A DNA stretch of 64,000 bases from Margaritifera margaritifera (Eukaryota; Mollusca; Bivalvia; Unionida; Margaritiferidae), in contig JAQPZY010001625.1 in the NCBI GenBank assembly GCA_029931535.1, forward strand, positions 434,001-498,000, read 5' to 3'. The notes beneath the pieces are model-generated. The model saw nothing but the letters and a program-made list of their open reading frames with translations, was not told where the DNA came from and ran no database searches. Of this stretch, positions 1 to 11,618 are shown piece after piece. Numbering within the stretch: position 1 is the first letter of the stretch; each line of letters starts with the position of its first letter. Position numbers and translations under genes: made by a program.

Positions 1-141
1 TGTTCAAAGAACAAATGTAATTTGATGATCAATATCGGCGTTCGTCTGTATTCTCAAATTTCATTTTAAAAAAATGGAAATAAGGCATGTTTATAATAGG
101 AATTCTAACAATGCTTTATTGAATATATATAATCATTGCAG

Positions 142-314
142 ACGACCCCTATGAGCACATTAATCTGGCACGAGAACACCCAGCTGTGGTTAAGAAGATG
201 CAAGGGATACTTGAGGAGTACAAAAAGCACCTTGTCCCTGCCATGCACCCCCCTAATGACCCTAAAGGAAATCCAAAGAACTTTGGGGGTGTTTGGACCC
301 CCGGGTGGTGCTAA
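142..314 (+). CDS. Arylsulfatase B-like, last exon (C-terminus only)
   Basis: This is the terminal exon of a lysosomal or secreted sulfatase of the ARSB/ARSI/ARSJ group, which in the family removes sulfate esters from glycosaminoglycans. A good acceptor (aatcattgcag) precedes 142. Two bases complete a split codon, and the frame then runs DPYEHINLAREHP, an EEYKKHLVPAMHPPNDPKG region, and ends GGVWTPGWC before TAA at 312-314. The order DPxExxNLAxxxP, a helix, VPxxxPPxDP and GVWxPxx is the usual ARSB C-terminal pattern. About 56 residues are present; the catalytic cysteine and metal-binding domain lie left of the window. Two AATAAA signals follow at 562 and 614. The gene converges on the VOPP1-like gene, about 18.7 kb away. 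Family assignment is from motif memory, not alignment. Confidence 0.8.
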
Positions 315-520
315 TTGAAAACAAATAAGCAAACAAAGAATTTTCGTCATAAATGGGAAGTTGTGTGTCATTTTTTGCAACTAACTCGTTCTTAAATCTC
401 GCTCGTGACTTTTTAGTAAATACAGAATCACGATACGGCATGCTTTTTGCAAGTCCCTGCAGTGCACTGTAATATTTCTTGAATATCTTGTTATATGAGG
501 GGCAGTCATAATTTGTAGAA

Positions 521-622
521 TGTGTCCAGTCCTTTTACCCGTTAGATACTTTATATTTGGTAATAAAAGATATGTGTCCAGTCCTTTTACCCGTTAGATA
601 CTTTATATTTGGTAATAAAAGA
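521..622 (+). repeat. 52-bp tandem duplication carrying the AATAAA signal
   Basis: Two near-identical 52-bp units start at 521 and 573. Each contains ggtaataaaaga, so the candidate polyadenylation signal of the upstream sulfatase gene is doubled (AATAAA at 562-567 and 614-619). The duplication lies 250-300 bp after the stop codon, a plausible 3' UTR position. Confidence 0.85.
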
Positions 623-1265
623 TTTTATTAAAGCAAACTCCTGACTTCGTTGTCAATCTTATCTACGTCTGGTGTTGCAAGTAGAAATGCAACAAATGAG
701 GTGGTATCTATAAAATTAAGTTCAGAAAGATACAATGGTCTTAGAAATCTGTTCACCATTACTCAGTAAGCTTTGCTACTGTAATGAAATAATCCTCTTA
801 GTATTGGTTAAATGGTCATGTTCCAATAAGGGGCTTAGTCTGCAGAAATGTTCGATAGAATCGCCCTATTCTCATTGGTGTCTGGCTGGCTGAGGTATTT
901 CGAAAATTCTTGGAGACTTTGCTATGATAAGAATTTTTTCAAATTTCACGCATTTATGCTACTCTCAAAGAAGACAAAATCAAGAATTTTTGAAAATACT
1001 GAAAGACAAAATATATCAGAGACGACATTGTATCAGCAAACTACATCAATTTTGTAATTTATCTCTTGTGTATGTCTAGTAATTGTTCCAAAACTGTTGC
1101 AGAACAATTATATCCTTACTGTTCTTAAGTTGTCCTGAACTTATAATTGAACTGAATTACAAAATCGAAAAAGAAACTCCAAAAGAAATCGTAATACATT
1201 CAAAACAAGAGTCACTGAAGAGACTGACGTTCTACTGGCCGAAACGAATTTACAATTCAAGATAA
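623..1265. other. Intergenic, nothing recognised
   Basis: AT-rich sequence with only short unsupported open frames. No splice-flanked coding block, TIR or tandem repeat was seen. Confidence 0.5.
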
Positions 1266-2180
1266 GACCATTTATTCCTTCAGCTAACGAGTGTTGAAAC
1301 CAAGATTTTCAAATTAGCTGATGTGGTGCACATACTTGATGTCAGTTTGACACCATATTTATGTAGGACCAACAAAACACCATAAGAAGTCTTCTGATGG
1401 AAACCCCACGTTGATATGACTTTCCATTTTGGAGGAGTAACGATAACAAGATTTTTAAGGTGGCTGTCATGGTGGCCATATTAGATATCAGACTGACATA
1501 ATTTCCATTTGGGACCAACTAAACAGAATAATCGTTTGATGAAAGCACAATGTCGATATGACCGGCTATCTAATAGAAGTTGCGATAATAAGATTTTTTC
1601 AAGATGTCCATTGTGGCAGCCATATTGATAATCAGATTGGCACTATTTTCATTTACGACCAACTAAAATTCACAAGTCTTTCAATGAAAACCCCATGCTG
1701 ATATGACCATTCATTCAGGCGAAGTAGTAATAACAAGATTTTCAAGATGGCCACTGTGACAACCATATTGGATGTCTCAGCGTCACTTATTTTCATTTAG
1801 GACCATGTAAACATTCATAAGAAGTCATTTAGTAAAAAACCCCATGTTGAGATGAACATCCATTTAGAATGAATAGATATAAAAGATTTTCAAGATGGCA
1901 GCTATAGAGGCCATATTTCACGTCAGATCGGCAACATTTTCATTAAAGACCAACTAGACACAGTAAGAAGTCTTTAAGTGAAAACCCCCATGTTGATGTG
2001 ACCATCCATCCAGGATGTCCAAGCAGGACCCTTTTCATTTAGAACCAGCTCGACCATGGAATGAATGTGTGTATAAAGTTTCATGGCTATCCTACAAGTA
2101 GTTTTGGAGGAGCAGCGAAAACAAACTTGTGCTAACAGACAGACGGACGATGGATCGTCTACGACCCGTTTGAGCTAATA
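1266..2180 (+). repeat. Family-1 core-repeat element (copy 1)
   Basis: Imperfect tandem units of roughly 100-150 bp share the phrases aaccccatgttgatatgacc, gataacaagattttcaagat and ggccatattggatgtcaga. The run ends with aaagtttcatggctatcc, aacttgtgctaac and agacagacggacgatgg. Similar copies occur at 22,010, 30,735, 33,585 and, inverted, near 62,220 and 62,890. Core units followed by an ACAG/ACGG-type tail resemble the pearl/HINE-type non-autonomous elements known from oysters; that link is inference. Confidence 0.7.
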
Positions 2181-2363
2181 AAAATATCAAATTTCTGGAG
2201 TGGGGAGGAGTGAAATGGATATACATTCTCTTATACCCAGTATAGTTCTCCCTCACTACAAGGCCCTTTATTATAACATGGTGCCTGTTGTATTATCGGT
2301 TATGGTCATCGATCCCATTTCATTAAGTGGTAGAAAAATTATATGCATCTCACTATCAGGTGG

Positions 2364-2653
2364 TATACTCTGTAACTCCAATAGACAGCATTGTAAACAG
2401 GGTGTGCTGTACTTTATTTTTTATACTCTGTAACTCCAATAGACAGCATTGTAAACAGGGTGTGCTGTACTTTATTTTGTATACTCTGTAACTCCAATAG
2501 ACAGCATTGTAAACAGGGTGTGCTGTACTTTATTTTTTATACTCTGTAACTCCAATAGACAGCATTGTAAACAGGGTGTGCTGTACTTTATTTTTTATAC
2601 TCTGCAACTCCAATAGACAGCATTGTAAACAGGGTGAGCTGTACTTTGTTTTC
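2364..2653 (+). repeat. 58-bp minisatellite, five copies
   Basis: Units starting tatactctgtaactccaata at 2364, 2422, 2480, 2538 and 2596 repeat with a 58-bp period and few differences. Confidence 0.9.
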
Positions 2654-2728
2654 ATTCTGGAAACCGGAAATCCCTTCAAAGGCAATGACTCCATTTATGA
2701 GGAAAAGTTACAACCATACATCAGAAAA

Positions 2729-2900
2729 AATACTCGTCAAAAATACATACCTGTCCTTAGAACCATGTTAAAAATACATACCTGTCCTTACAACCATGTT
2801 AAAAATATATACATGTCCTTGGAACATTGTTAAAAATACATACCTGTCCTTGGAACCTTGTTAAAAGTACATATCTGTTTTTAAGACCATGTTAAAAACT
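2729..2900 (+). repeat. 31-bp minisatellite
   Basis: About five imperfect units of aaaaatacatacctgtcctt plus accatgtt follow each other with a 31-bp step. Confidence 0.8.
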
Positions 2901-2961
2901 ATGTCTAGGAAACCTTTTGGACAAAATGTTTTGCAAATGCCAGATTTCAAATATGTAGAAT

Positions 2962-3833
2962 CAGGGTTGAGCAAATCCCATAACCCGACGTCCCCGACTA
3001 TTAATTTTCGAAGTCGGGCAAGTTAAATTTTCACGGTCGCTAGTCCAGGACAAGTAATTTTTTCCTTTTTTTAAAAAAGTCGGGCAAGTGCTTATTTTCA
3101 TGCCATAATCACTTTATCAGGCATACTGAATGCTTGATTCTTTCCCTCTTCGTGTATTTATTTACATTCTGCATCACACCTGCCGGCGGTCATTGATAAC
3201 TGTTGAAGCACGTGCATATTGGGCTAAGCGACCAAAATATTGGCCAATCAAAACACGTAAATCAAAACAAAGACGGTATGATTAATTAACAGTATTTTAA
3301 ACGGCTGCGTTATATTGTTTACTTAAACCAGATCCTCACGAACGACTCACCGTTTGATATTAATCCAGCAAATCAATCAAATTAAATTAATGAAAAGTAC
3401 TTTACCGACATTAGTGTCGGTTCTCTTTATGAATTAATTAAATGACAGTTATGATTCTTTAAATTTTAATTGCTTATACAGAGGATTAACTTTAACGTCC
3501 GATATTGCGTTTGAAGCGAAACAATTACGCTAATTAAGGAACTGTCTCTGTTTATATTTAAAGGATAAAATGTATGTTATGATCACTTTAAAAGTAATTG
3601 TCAAGCAAGGTGATATTTACTATGTGGATAAAGGGATTTTACAAAATTATTTTCGCAAGGAAGATTCGGAGAAGGAAAATTGATGTGAAAGTGGAGCGGT
3701 AAAGCGTAAGATTGCCATTGAGTGTGAAGTATGTGAAACAAGTGGGACAAGTGAAAAGGTAGATGGGATAAGTGAATTTTCCGAAACCACTTGTCCTGGA
3801 CAAGTGGATGGAAAACAAATTTGCCCAGCCCTG
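2962..3833. mobile_element. Non-autonomous TIR transposon, hAT-like, with 5-bp TSD
   Basis: The left end reads CAGGGTTGAGCAAAT and the right end is its near inverse, ATTTGCCCAGCCCTG. AGAAT flanks both sides directly (2957-2961 and 3834-3838). Inside, gtccaggacaagt near the left end is mirrored by acttgtcctggac near the right end, so the inverted similarity extends inward. No transposase is encoded. CAGGG-type ends fit hAT; a 5-bp duplication is unlike the usual 8 bp but matches the large element at 42,717. Confidence 0.7.
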
Positions 3834-4106
3834 AGAATGAAAGGACATAAATGAATATTGTAATACTTGATACACTCATCAAAAAACTGCAGCCTTGCTT
3901 GTAGACTCATTTCAATTAACAATACCATTAATTAAACGTAAATATTTTATTCAGATAAAAATTTCAGTTCATAGTTTTTCAGGTATCCATTCAACATCTC
4001 AGCAGCTTACCGCCAACATTTGACCGATTACCTTGATTCAATTTTGTCATTAAAGTACTACTTGTGTGCATGTCTCTGTATCTGTGTGTGATTTTAGCAT
4101 CAGCGT

Positions 4107-4312
4107 ATTAGGCCATAATAAGTACATCAGTGTATTAAGCCATAAGTACATCAGTGTATTAAGCCATAATAAGAACATCAGTGTATTAAGCCATAATAAG
4201 AACATCAGTGTATTAAACCATAATAAGAACATCAGTGTATTAAGCTATAAGTACATCAGTGTATTAAGCCATAATAAGTACATCAGTGTATTAAGCCATA
4301 ATAAGTACATAA
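4107..4312 (+). repeat. 27-bp minisatellite
   Basis: Eight or so units of agtacatcagtgtattaagc plus cataata, some shortened by three bases. Confidence 0.9.
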
Positions 4313-4388
4313 CTGCTTCTACTTTTTACTTTCTATATATTACCGAGATTCAAAGTTGTCATTATGCACTAAGCAATAATTTGTACTT

Positions 4389-4556
4389 TTGTGTATGTTT
4401 GTGTGTTTGTGTATGTTTGTGTGTTTGTGTATGTTTATGTTTGTGTATGTTTGTGTGTGTTTGTGTATGTTTGTGTATTTTTTATGTATGTTTGTGTATG
4501 TTTGTGTATTTTTTATGTATGTTTATGTATGTTTGTGTATGTTTGTGTATGTGTTT
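4389..4556 (+). repeat. TGTATGTTTG-type simple repeat
   Basis: Low-complexity GT-rich tract built from tgtgtatgttt words. Long open frames across it are artefacts of composition. Confidence 0.9.
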
Positions 4557-4622
4557 TTAGCAACAGTTTCAAACTGTAAAAAGTACATGACTGCTTCTAC
4601 TTTTGAAACTTTTATTCACTGA

Positions 4623-6330
4623 AAAACACTGATCATTTCCATATGGTACAATCTTATGGTTCTTTAATTCTTCCATAATCAAAATATAAAATAAAAATTA
4701 TTGTTAAGTTCGAGATTTTTGTCAAAGTCAAAACCATGCATAAGATAATATACAATAATAGACTTCTGCTGAGGTGAATATGAACTTTTTTTATGAACCA
4801 GTAAACCTCATATTGACCAATGCAAAGCGGAGGTCAATATGAAAGGTTTATTATATATTTTCAACCCAAAATAGCAATTTAATTTGCTTTAGAACTCTAC
4901 ATATGCCATTTCAACTGCATGAATCTAAGAACTTAACATTATGATGTCACCTAAAAGTCAATGATGTCATGACCATGTGATATGAAGAATGGCCACAGGA
5001 CGTGAAGAAATATCACATGACAATGTACCATCAAATGAAAATCCATCTTTCACAGAAATCATCTAATAACAATAATTATTCCACAAGGACACTTTTTATT
5101 AACAAACTTTTGACAAAATTACACCAGAAAGGCTTCTTGTATCTAAGAAAACAAAAAGACTTACAAGTAAATCTTGCCTTGTAATGCTTCACATATACTA
5201 CAATCTAACAACTACCCGTTAATTCTGACACCATGAACCCATTTTTAACAATGTGACCAGTGTTTAACGGAATGTAATGTCTTTCTTTATTCTGCATACG
5301 CAGGTGAGACAGGAATTCCTACCATATTAATGCGCAATATTTAGACATACAGTAATATTCTACCAAAGTTGCACATGAATACAGCCATTAAGGTGACTTT
5401 AAAAAATTGTAACATGGCATCTTAATACTGTTGATGTCACCATCACCTCCGAAAAGTCATACCTATGTCTTACAATTCACAGGCAAGTCAATAAATTATG
5501 TGGTACATTTCAACAATTTATACTATTACCTCATCTAAATACTATCAAAATATTAATAATGTTTCAAACAACAGGTATATGATATCAATCAATATATATA
5601 TATATATATATATTTTTTATGTGAAGAGTTATGATAAATAATGGCACACTTTCTTGAAAGGTTTTATGATAATAACAAAGAAATTGTGGGGTTATCTCCC
5701 CTTACATTCATTGCACATTTGTCATCCAGTTATTCTGTAACAATGACCTGACATATATGAGAGTATATACTGTATATTTACACTCTAAAGACAATGCATG
5801 TAATGGCTGTGACAAATTAATAAATGAATCAGGCATTAAATACAGAGATTCTGACTATTGCATCAAAAATGTCTTTGAAACCTCAATATCCTTTCTCATC
5901 ATCAATGAAAGAGAGAGGCTAAACAGACATCCCTTACTAATCTGCTTTACTTCCCTGAATTGCTCTGGTGCATTGGTAATCCTTTCTATGTATATCTATG
6001 ACAAATTATAACTAGAGTTAATTTAATGTGAAATTGTCCGATTTTTTGTTGCATAACCTAATGTCTAAATATTCCATTCATTTCTATGAATGACTTGTAT
6101 ACAACACAAAAATTACCATCACTACCACAAGATGACAACAAAAACAACACAAAAGAGCTCTCTCTCTTAAAATATACTTTGTAAACAATACAAAAAATAT
6201 GGTTTTCTGTTTACAGGTAACAACAACACATTCAATTCGCCACGACAACAAAATTTGCAAAAATGTTATTTACATGTACGTTAATAGCAAGAAAGTTAAA
6301 GAATATGTATAATGCAAGTCATGAGGATTG
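4623..6330. other. AT-rich intergenic sequence
   Basis: No supported gene. It contains a short (AT)n tract at about 5592-5612 and otherwise unique-looking sequence. Confidence 0.5.
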
Positions 6331-6342
6331 TATGTCACTTAT

Positions 6343-6527
6343 GTGCTTTTGTTTGTTTAGTTTTAATGGAACTTTTAACACATTATTGGGTGTACGAAGC
6401 CAAGTAAATGACAACTGCCTTTCCCATGGACACTGAGGCAACTGATCTGGTCTGGCCTGTGTGGGCATTAAACCCATACCCTTGGATTTCAAGTCCGACA
6501 CCAAACGAACTGAGCTACAGCGGATCC
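6343..6527 (-). mobile_element. tRNA-derived SINE with 12-bp TSD
   Basis: On the minus strand the element starts ggatccgctgtagctcagtt. It has an A-box-like TAGCTCAGTTCG (complement of 6506-6517) and a degenerate B box GGTTTAATGCC (complement of 6464-6474), and ends in an A-rich actaaacaaacaaaagcac tail. TATGTCACTTAT flanks it at 6331-6342 and 6528-6539, which fixes both ends and shows retroposition. Confidence 0.85.
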
Positions 6528-6867
6528 TATGTCACTTATATACTGAATTAATGAATCAGAAACATTTAGTGACATAAAAATCATGATTCACAGAAGCAGA
6601 TGGTTTATCTATGAAACTGTGTTCTATTTTTGGTCATATGAATATTGGTATATTTTTAAAATAAAATGCCAACTAATGTCAGTCAAAATATGTACCCAAT
6701 CAAACAAATAAGGACCATTTTTTGTTTACCGTGTTCAATAGTTTGTGATATTAATTGCAAGTGTTATTCTAATCGCAAGTGTTTCTAGATCCATTCTATC
6801 TTTCTTCATAAAAAATATTCTCTGTTTCTTTTTTAATAAAAATAGTCCAGACATCTATATGTCAAAT

Positions 6868-7047
6868 AGAACTGTATATACAGAGCATATTGGATAATAG
6901 AACTGTATATACAGAGCATATTGGATAATAGAACTGTATATACAGAGCATATTGGATAACAGAACTGTATATACAAAGCATATTGGATAACAGAACTGTA
7001 TATACAGAGCATATTGGATAACAGAACTGTATATACAGAGCATATTG
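6868..7047 (+). repeat. 31-bp minisatellite, six copies
   Basis: Units of agaactgtatatacagagca plus tattggataat repeat six times with one or two base changes. Confidence 0.9.
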
Positions 7048-7053
7048 AGCCTT

Positions 7054-7245
7054 CTACACTAGTTTTGATGTATTTAGTTGCTGGGAGTAATGTAAAATGT
7101 GCTGTTGTAATTCTGGCACTGGTTGTACTAATCCAATCTGGTGAGGATATATGGCTCCATTATACTCAACATCACTGACACAAAGGGGGGGGGGGGGGGA
7201 CTCTCCCGTGTAAGGATTATTATAAGGGCTTATTATAGGCAGGAC
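7054..7245 (-). CDS. Possible terminal exon of an unknown gene
   Basis: On the minus strand an open frame ends at a stop at 7054. Its last part has protein-like composition: SPYNNPYTGESPPPPL, then VEYNGAIYPHQIGLVQPVPE, then LQQHILHYSQQL. A weak acceptor, ttgctcag, lies near the start given here. The proline run comes from a 14-base G tract, so it may be fortuitous. It is on the same strand as the VOPP1-like gene and 12 kb beyond its stop. It could be an alternative last exon, an exon of another gene, or chance. No family is recognised. Confidence 0.2.
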   Translation of the reverse strand, partial: VLPIISPYNNPYTGESPPPPLCVSDVEYNGAIYPHQIGLVQPVPELQQHILHYSQQLNTSKLV

Positions 7246-7429
7246 TGAGCAAGGTTTATAAACTTTGCTGTATAATCTGATTGGTCTACCAGTACTTTCC
7301 TTGCAAAACTGTTTACAGATGAAGCAAGGTGTAAATAATATCAAATGCAATTTATATGGGCATTTACCTGCCAAAACAGAGTTTGTTGACATATAAGAAA
7401 CCATTGATTCAGTATCTATTATCATGATA

Positions 7430-8156
7430 TTTTGCCAAATTTCATCAATACAGAAGGCATAGACTTGACAGAAGACATTTGTATACCTACTTCATCACTC
7501 TCTTCTTTAGAAGCCCCTTTTTTATGCTCATGAGGTATAACTAAAGTGTTGAATTTTATGACCAGTTTTGATTGATGAAAAATACCAAGGTTTGTCAACC
7601 TTGCTTTCCCATCTGTAGGGGCCCCAAGTCCCTGTTACTGTTCCTAAATGACTCGAAGACAGTGGCACCTTAACTTGTTTTTTTTTTTTCAATCATATTT
7701 TTATTTTAAAAAATTCAATCATATTTTAATACCTTGTCAAACTGAGTAACACATTACTTCTGAGGCTGAGCTAAACCTGCAACACTTTGACTTCAAAATG
7801 TACTAGAGTGTAAATTAGTAGTCAATACTCAACATGTAAAGTGAAATGTAGCAATTTTTGGACTGGTTGCTGCACAATTACAAAAATGCATTTGCATACA
7901 TTCAAAAAAATGCATCTGAATCAGAATAACTTTCAAAATTGACTTGTTTCACAAACACCAACATAAATTTCACACTAATCAGGTTTTGATGAATAATTTT
8001 CTTACAGCCTACATACATCATTCAACTACAAAATGCACATTAAAATTGACTACTCACATGAAAGAACACTATTGCTAGCCTTGATGTTGTTCCAAATGTG
8101 ATACAAAGAACAAAAATCCTAATTGTTTTCCCATGTAATATGATCATCATAAGCTT
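7430..8156. other. Intergenic, nothing recognised
   Basis: AT-rich sequence with a poly(T) run near 7678. No gene or repeat structure was seen. Confidence 0.5.
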
Positions 8157-8158
8157 TA

Positions 8159-8370
8159 CCATATATACTTGCATATAAACCAGATCCAAATGCAAACATA
8201 GACCCTGATCTGCCATCACATAATGTGCCGGCAGATCAGGGTCTGTTTTTTGTTCTACTGATTAGTCCTTACAAACTGCATAGTCCCAGATCTGCCGGTG
8301 CATTATGCGATGGCAGATCTGGGTCTATGCAGTTTGCAGTTGGTACTGGATTATACGGAAGTAAATACAG
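8159..8370. mobile_element. Double-hairpin MITE, copy 1
   Basis: TA-flanked ends ccatatatacttgcatat and the near inverse gaagtaaatacag enclose two long hairpins. One is built on tagaccctgatctgcc and its complement, the other on gcatagtcccagatctgcc and its complement, joined by the conserved linker gttctactgattagtcctta. Confidence 0.9.
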
Positions 8371-8372
8371 TA

Positions 8373-9455
8373 ATTAAAAGCGTTACAATTATTATTAACT
8401 CTGGACAGCAACGGTTCAAAAAAGTGATTCTATATCTCATACTGTAGATATAAACAAATGTAAATGTACACACTGTGTGCAGCACCAGCAGCAAAGTAGT
8501 CTAACAAGAATGCCATGGAATGCTGTCTCACATGCATGTAATTGCAAAATCGCTACAATAAGACAAAAATGCTTTTTAAGAAATATATGGTATGTCACAG
8601 AGACGAGCTGACAATATATTAAAGGGCATAACTCCATTACTCCTTGGCCCTCCAACCAGGGACTTGACCCAAGTGGAATAGTGGAATATAAGATGTTTTT
8701 ATATTCCAAATACATTGTAAATTGGATAAAGAACTAATGAAATATAACTTATGGACACATCCAAGAATGTAGCTGATGAGAAGGAGTGGTAAAATGTAAC
8801 AGGTATGTGATGATGTTATATTCGATGCATTGAATTGGGTCAGACTTCATTTAAATAAACTAATGAAAAAACAAGATTCATCAAAAAGTATCCAACCTCT
8901 TGACCGAATGTGCCCCACACAGGCAGCCATTTAAGGAGACATGAAATACTGAATCATATAAAATCCAAAATATGAAGTGAATTAGGTGAGAGGTTGTAAA
9001 GATATTAGAAAAAACAATTAAATGAAGGGTGTCCTAAATCTTGTCTCTACAGCAACATCCAGTGATGTAATCCAGGGAACAACTGCAGCATAGGGAGAAA
9101 GGGAAGTTTAGAGTTTGGATCATATAATATTCCGAATTTGAAATGAATTTGATATGAGATGGAATCAAACCTTTCATAACTTTAAAGTGTTCCACATACT
9201 GATCCTAAGGCTCCAACCCCACCCTACCCAGTTATTTGACTCAGGGGTAGGAGTGATAAGGCAAGGAGGGTAAATGTGTGATACTATATTTTCAAAATGA
9301 GTGATTTGAGTAGCAGAGTTATAAAAATATGTGATAAAAAAAATCTACATGTCATGTACTTCTTGATCCTATGGACCCAATCAAGGACAGACCCCATAGG
9401 CAGGAGTAATAAAATCCATGAGGTCTGTACGTGTTGACATTCTAGTTCAAACATG
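8373..9455. other. Intergenic, nothing recognised
   Basis: No coding support. Weak internal similarity between stretches such as taggagtgataaggcaagg and ggcaggagtaat suggests old dispersed repeats. Confidence 0.4.
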
Positions 9456-9863
9456 AAGTGTCTTGGTTAAGGTATCATGGAAATATAAGTGTCTCGGTTA
9501 AGGTATCAAGGAAATATACGGTATATACTCGCGTTCAATCCGGGTCTAAATGCAAACAACATAGACCCTGATCTGCCATTGCATAATGTGCCAGCAGATC
9601 AGGGTCTATGTTATTTTTTGTTCTACTGATTAGTCCTTACAAATTGCATAGACCCAGTTCTGCCGGCGCATTATGTGACAGCAGATCTGGGTCTATGCAG
9701 TTTGCAGTTGGTTTCAGCTTATATGCGAGTATATAGGGTAAGTGTCTTGGTTAAGCTATCATGGAAATATAAGTGTCTTGGTTAAGGTATCATGGAAATA
9801 TAAGTGTCTTGGTTAAGCTATCATGGAAATATAAGTGTCTTGGTTAAGCTATCATGGAAATAT
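9456..9863 (+). repeat. 31-bp minisatellite split by a MITE
   Basis: Units of aagtgtcttggttaaggtat plus catggaaatat start at 9456 and 9487, then at 9740, 9771, 9802 and 9833. The gap is exactly the MITE at 9519-9738, so the array predates the insertion. Confidence 0.95.
9519..9738. mobile_element. Double-hairpin MITE, copy 2, insertion site readable
   Basis: This 220-bp copy begins cggtatatactcgcg and ends gcgagtatataggg. It interrupts a minisatellite unit: the uninterrupted unit junction reads ggaaatataagtgtc, and here it reads ggaaata-TA-element-TA-agtgtc. The target duplication is therefore TA. Both internal hairpins are nearly perfect. Confidence 0.95.
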
Positions 9864-9986
9864 AAGTGAAGAAAAAACACTTCCACTAAAATGTGTCCTC
9901 AATCTAATTATTGACCTCATGGCTCCACCCAAGGGTTGAATGTGGGGGCAGGAGTGGTACAGGAAGGTGAGCATGTGATGGTATTA

Positions 9987-10196
9987 CCATATATAATAAA
10001 TCAAGTCCAATTGCAATCAACACAGACCTTGGTCTGCCATCGCATCATGTGTCGGCAGATCAGGGTCTGTGTTGTTTGTTCTACTGATTACTCCTAACAA
10101 ACTGCATAGACCCAGATCTGCTAGCACATTATGTGATTGCAGATCTGGGTCTGTGCAGTTGGCAGTCGGGCTTGACATTATATGAAGTATATATGG
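9987..10196. mobile_element. Double-hairpin MITE, copy 3
   Basis: TA-flanked, about 210 bp. Hairpin arms around gatctgcc are present and the left TIR is eroded (ccatatataataaatc). The right end reads gaagtatatatgg. Confidence 0.9.
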
Positions 10197-10198
10197 TA

Positions 10199-11402
10199 TA
10201 TTCCAAATATTAAGTGAATATGAGTTACAAATAAATTGGTGTTGAGAGTGAAGGTGTCTAAAATGTACACAACAAAGAACTTATTTTGCAATATTAAAAA
10301 CAAATTTACCCTAATTTGACAAAAAATTGGTAAGTGGCTGGGCATATTGTATCTGGGTCTTTTTCCACTGGTGTATTTGTTGCAGTAGGGCAAAGAACTA
10401 ATTCAATTCCAATAGAATGAAATGTTATTGTTTTGCAAAATTACTATACTTTAGTGGTAACAAGGAAAAACATGCTTACACCATCCATCCATAATCAATC
10501 TTTTACAATGATGCAAATGCTATGCTTCTTTTTGATAACAATTCCCTTTTATCTGCCCACTACCAAAAATCCAGCCTGGTGAGAACTCCATATTTACATC
10601 CAGTAGTAACTGTGCAGCAAGAGCAATAAAATGAAAATGGTTTTCGGTTCAAGCCTACTAATGCATACAATTTGCCCATATGCAGGCTTCTGAAGAAAAC
10701 ATTACCAGTAATTATTTTCAGTCAATCAGTGACCTTCATTCTTTTAAATGCAGTAATATTCCACTACTTACAGGCTGGTTCCATAGCTTGTATAATAATT
10801 AGTTTTTTTGTGACCATGAACAGATTTTTGTCACTAAATCCATAATGCCTATGATCATAAAAAAACGACTGTAAAGGACACGTCGAGACAAAATGACATG
10901 TTCACTCCTTGATCAATCTGCAGACCAGGCTTAGTAAACGGTGACTCATAATCTTATCTTGTTACTAAGTCTACTCACATTAATTAATAAAACAAATTCA
11001 TAAAAAATCACATAATATTTATATATTTTTCATGTATCAATCAGATTAATAATGTCCCAATTTTTCTATGATTTTTTAAAATCTAAAGCTGACATTTACC
11101 GCATCTTGATGGAGAAATGTTTATTAATCTCTCCTGATTGTGTACAGTAAATCAGAACTTATATGTAAAGATGAACTGAACGACCAGACCAAAAAAGATA
11201 ATCACTTATGGATAAATATTTATTTCACTAATATCTTAGTAATTCTACATCTGCAAAAATTTCATAACATCAAACAATATATTAATAAGCTGAGGAATGT
11301 AGACTCTTATCAAAACATGAACATAACAACCCTTATCAGATCAAAATGTGCTTGTGTTACATCACCAAAAGAAGAAAAGAGTTAATTCAGCTCTTCTCTA
11401 AG
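10199..11402. other. Intergenic, nothing recognised
   Basis: AT-rich, with no splice-flanked coding block. Confidence 0.5.
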
Positions 11403-11404
11403 TA

Positions 11405-11618
11405 CCGTATACACTTGCATATTACCTGGAGTCAAATGCAAACAACATAGACACAGATCTGCCGTCACATAATGCACCAGCAGATCAGGGTCTATGTTGT
11501 TTGTTCTACTAATTAGTCCCTACAAACTGCATAGACCCAGATCTGCTGGTGGATTATGCAACAGCAGATCTGGGTCTATGCAGTTTGGAGTTGGTAATGG
11601 CTTATACACGAGTATAAA
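11405..11618. mobile_element. Double-hairpin MITE, copy 4
   Basis: Starts ccgtatacacttgcat after TA. The right end, cgagtataaa, is about three bases short of the other copies. Both hairpins and the central linker are retained. Confidence 0.9.

Noticed and set aside
4050..4620. Several overlapping long open frames on both strands
   Set aside because: They follow the 27-bp minisatellite and the TGTATG simple repeat; composition alone explains them.
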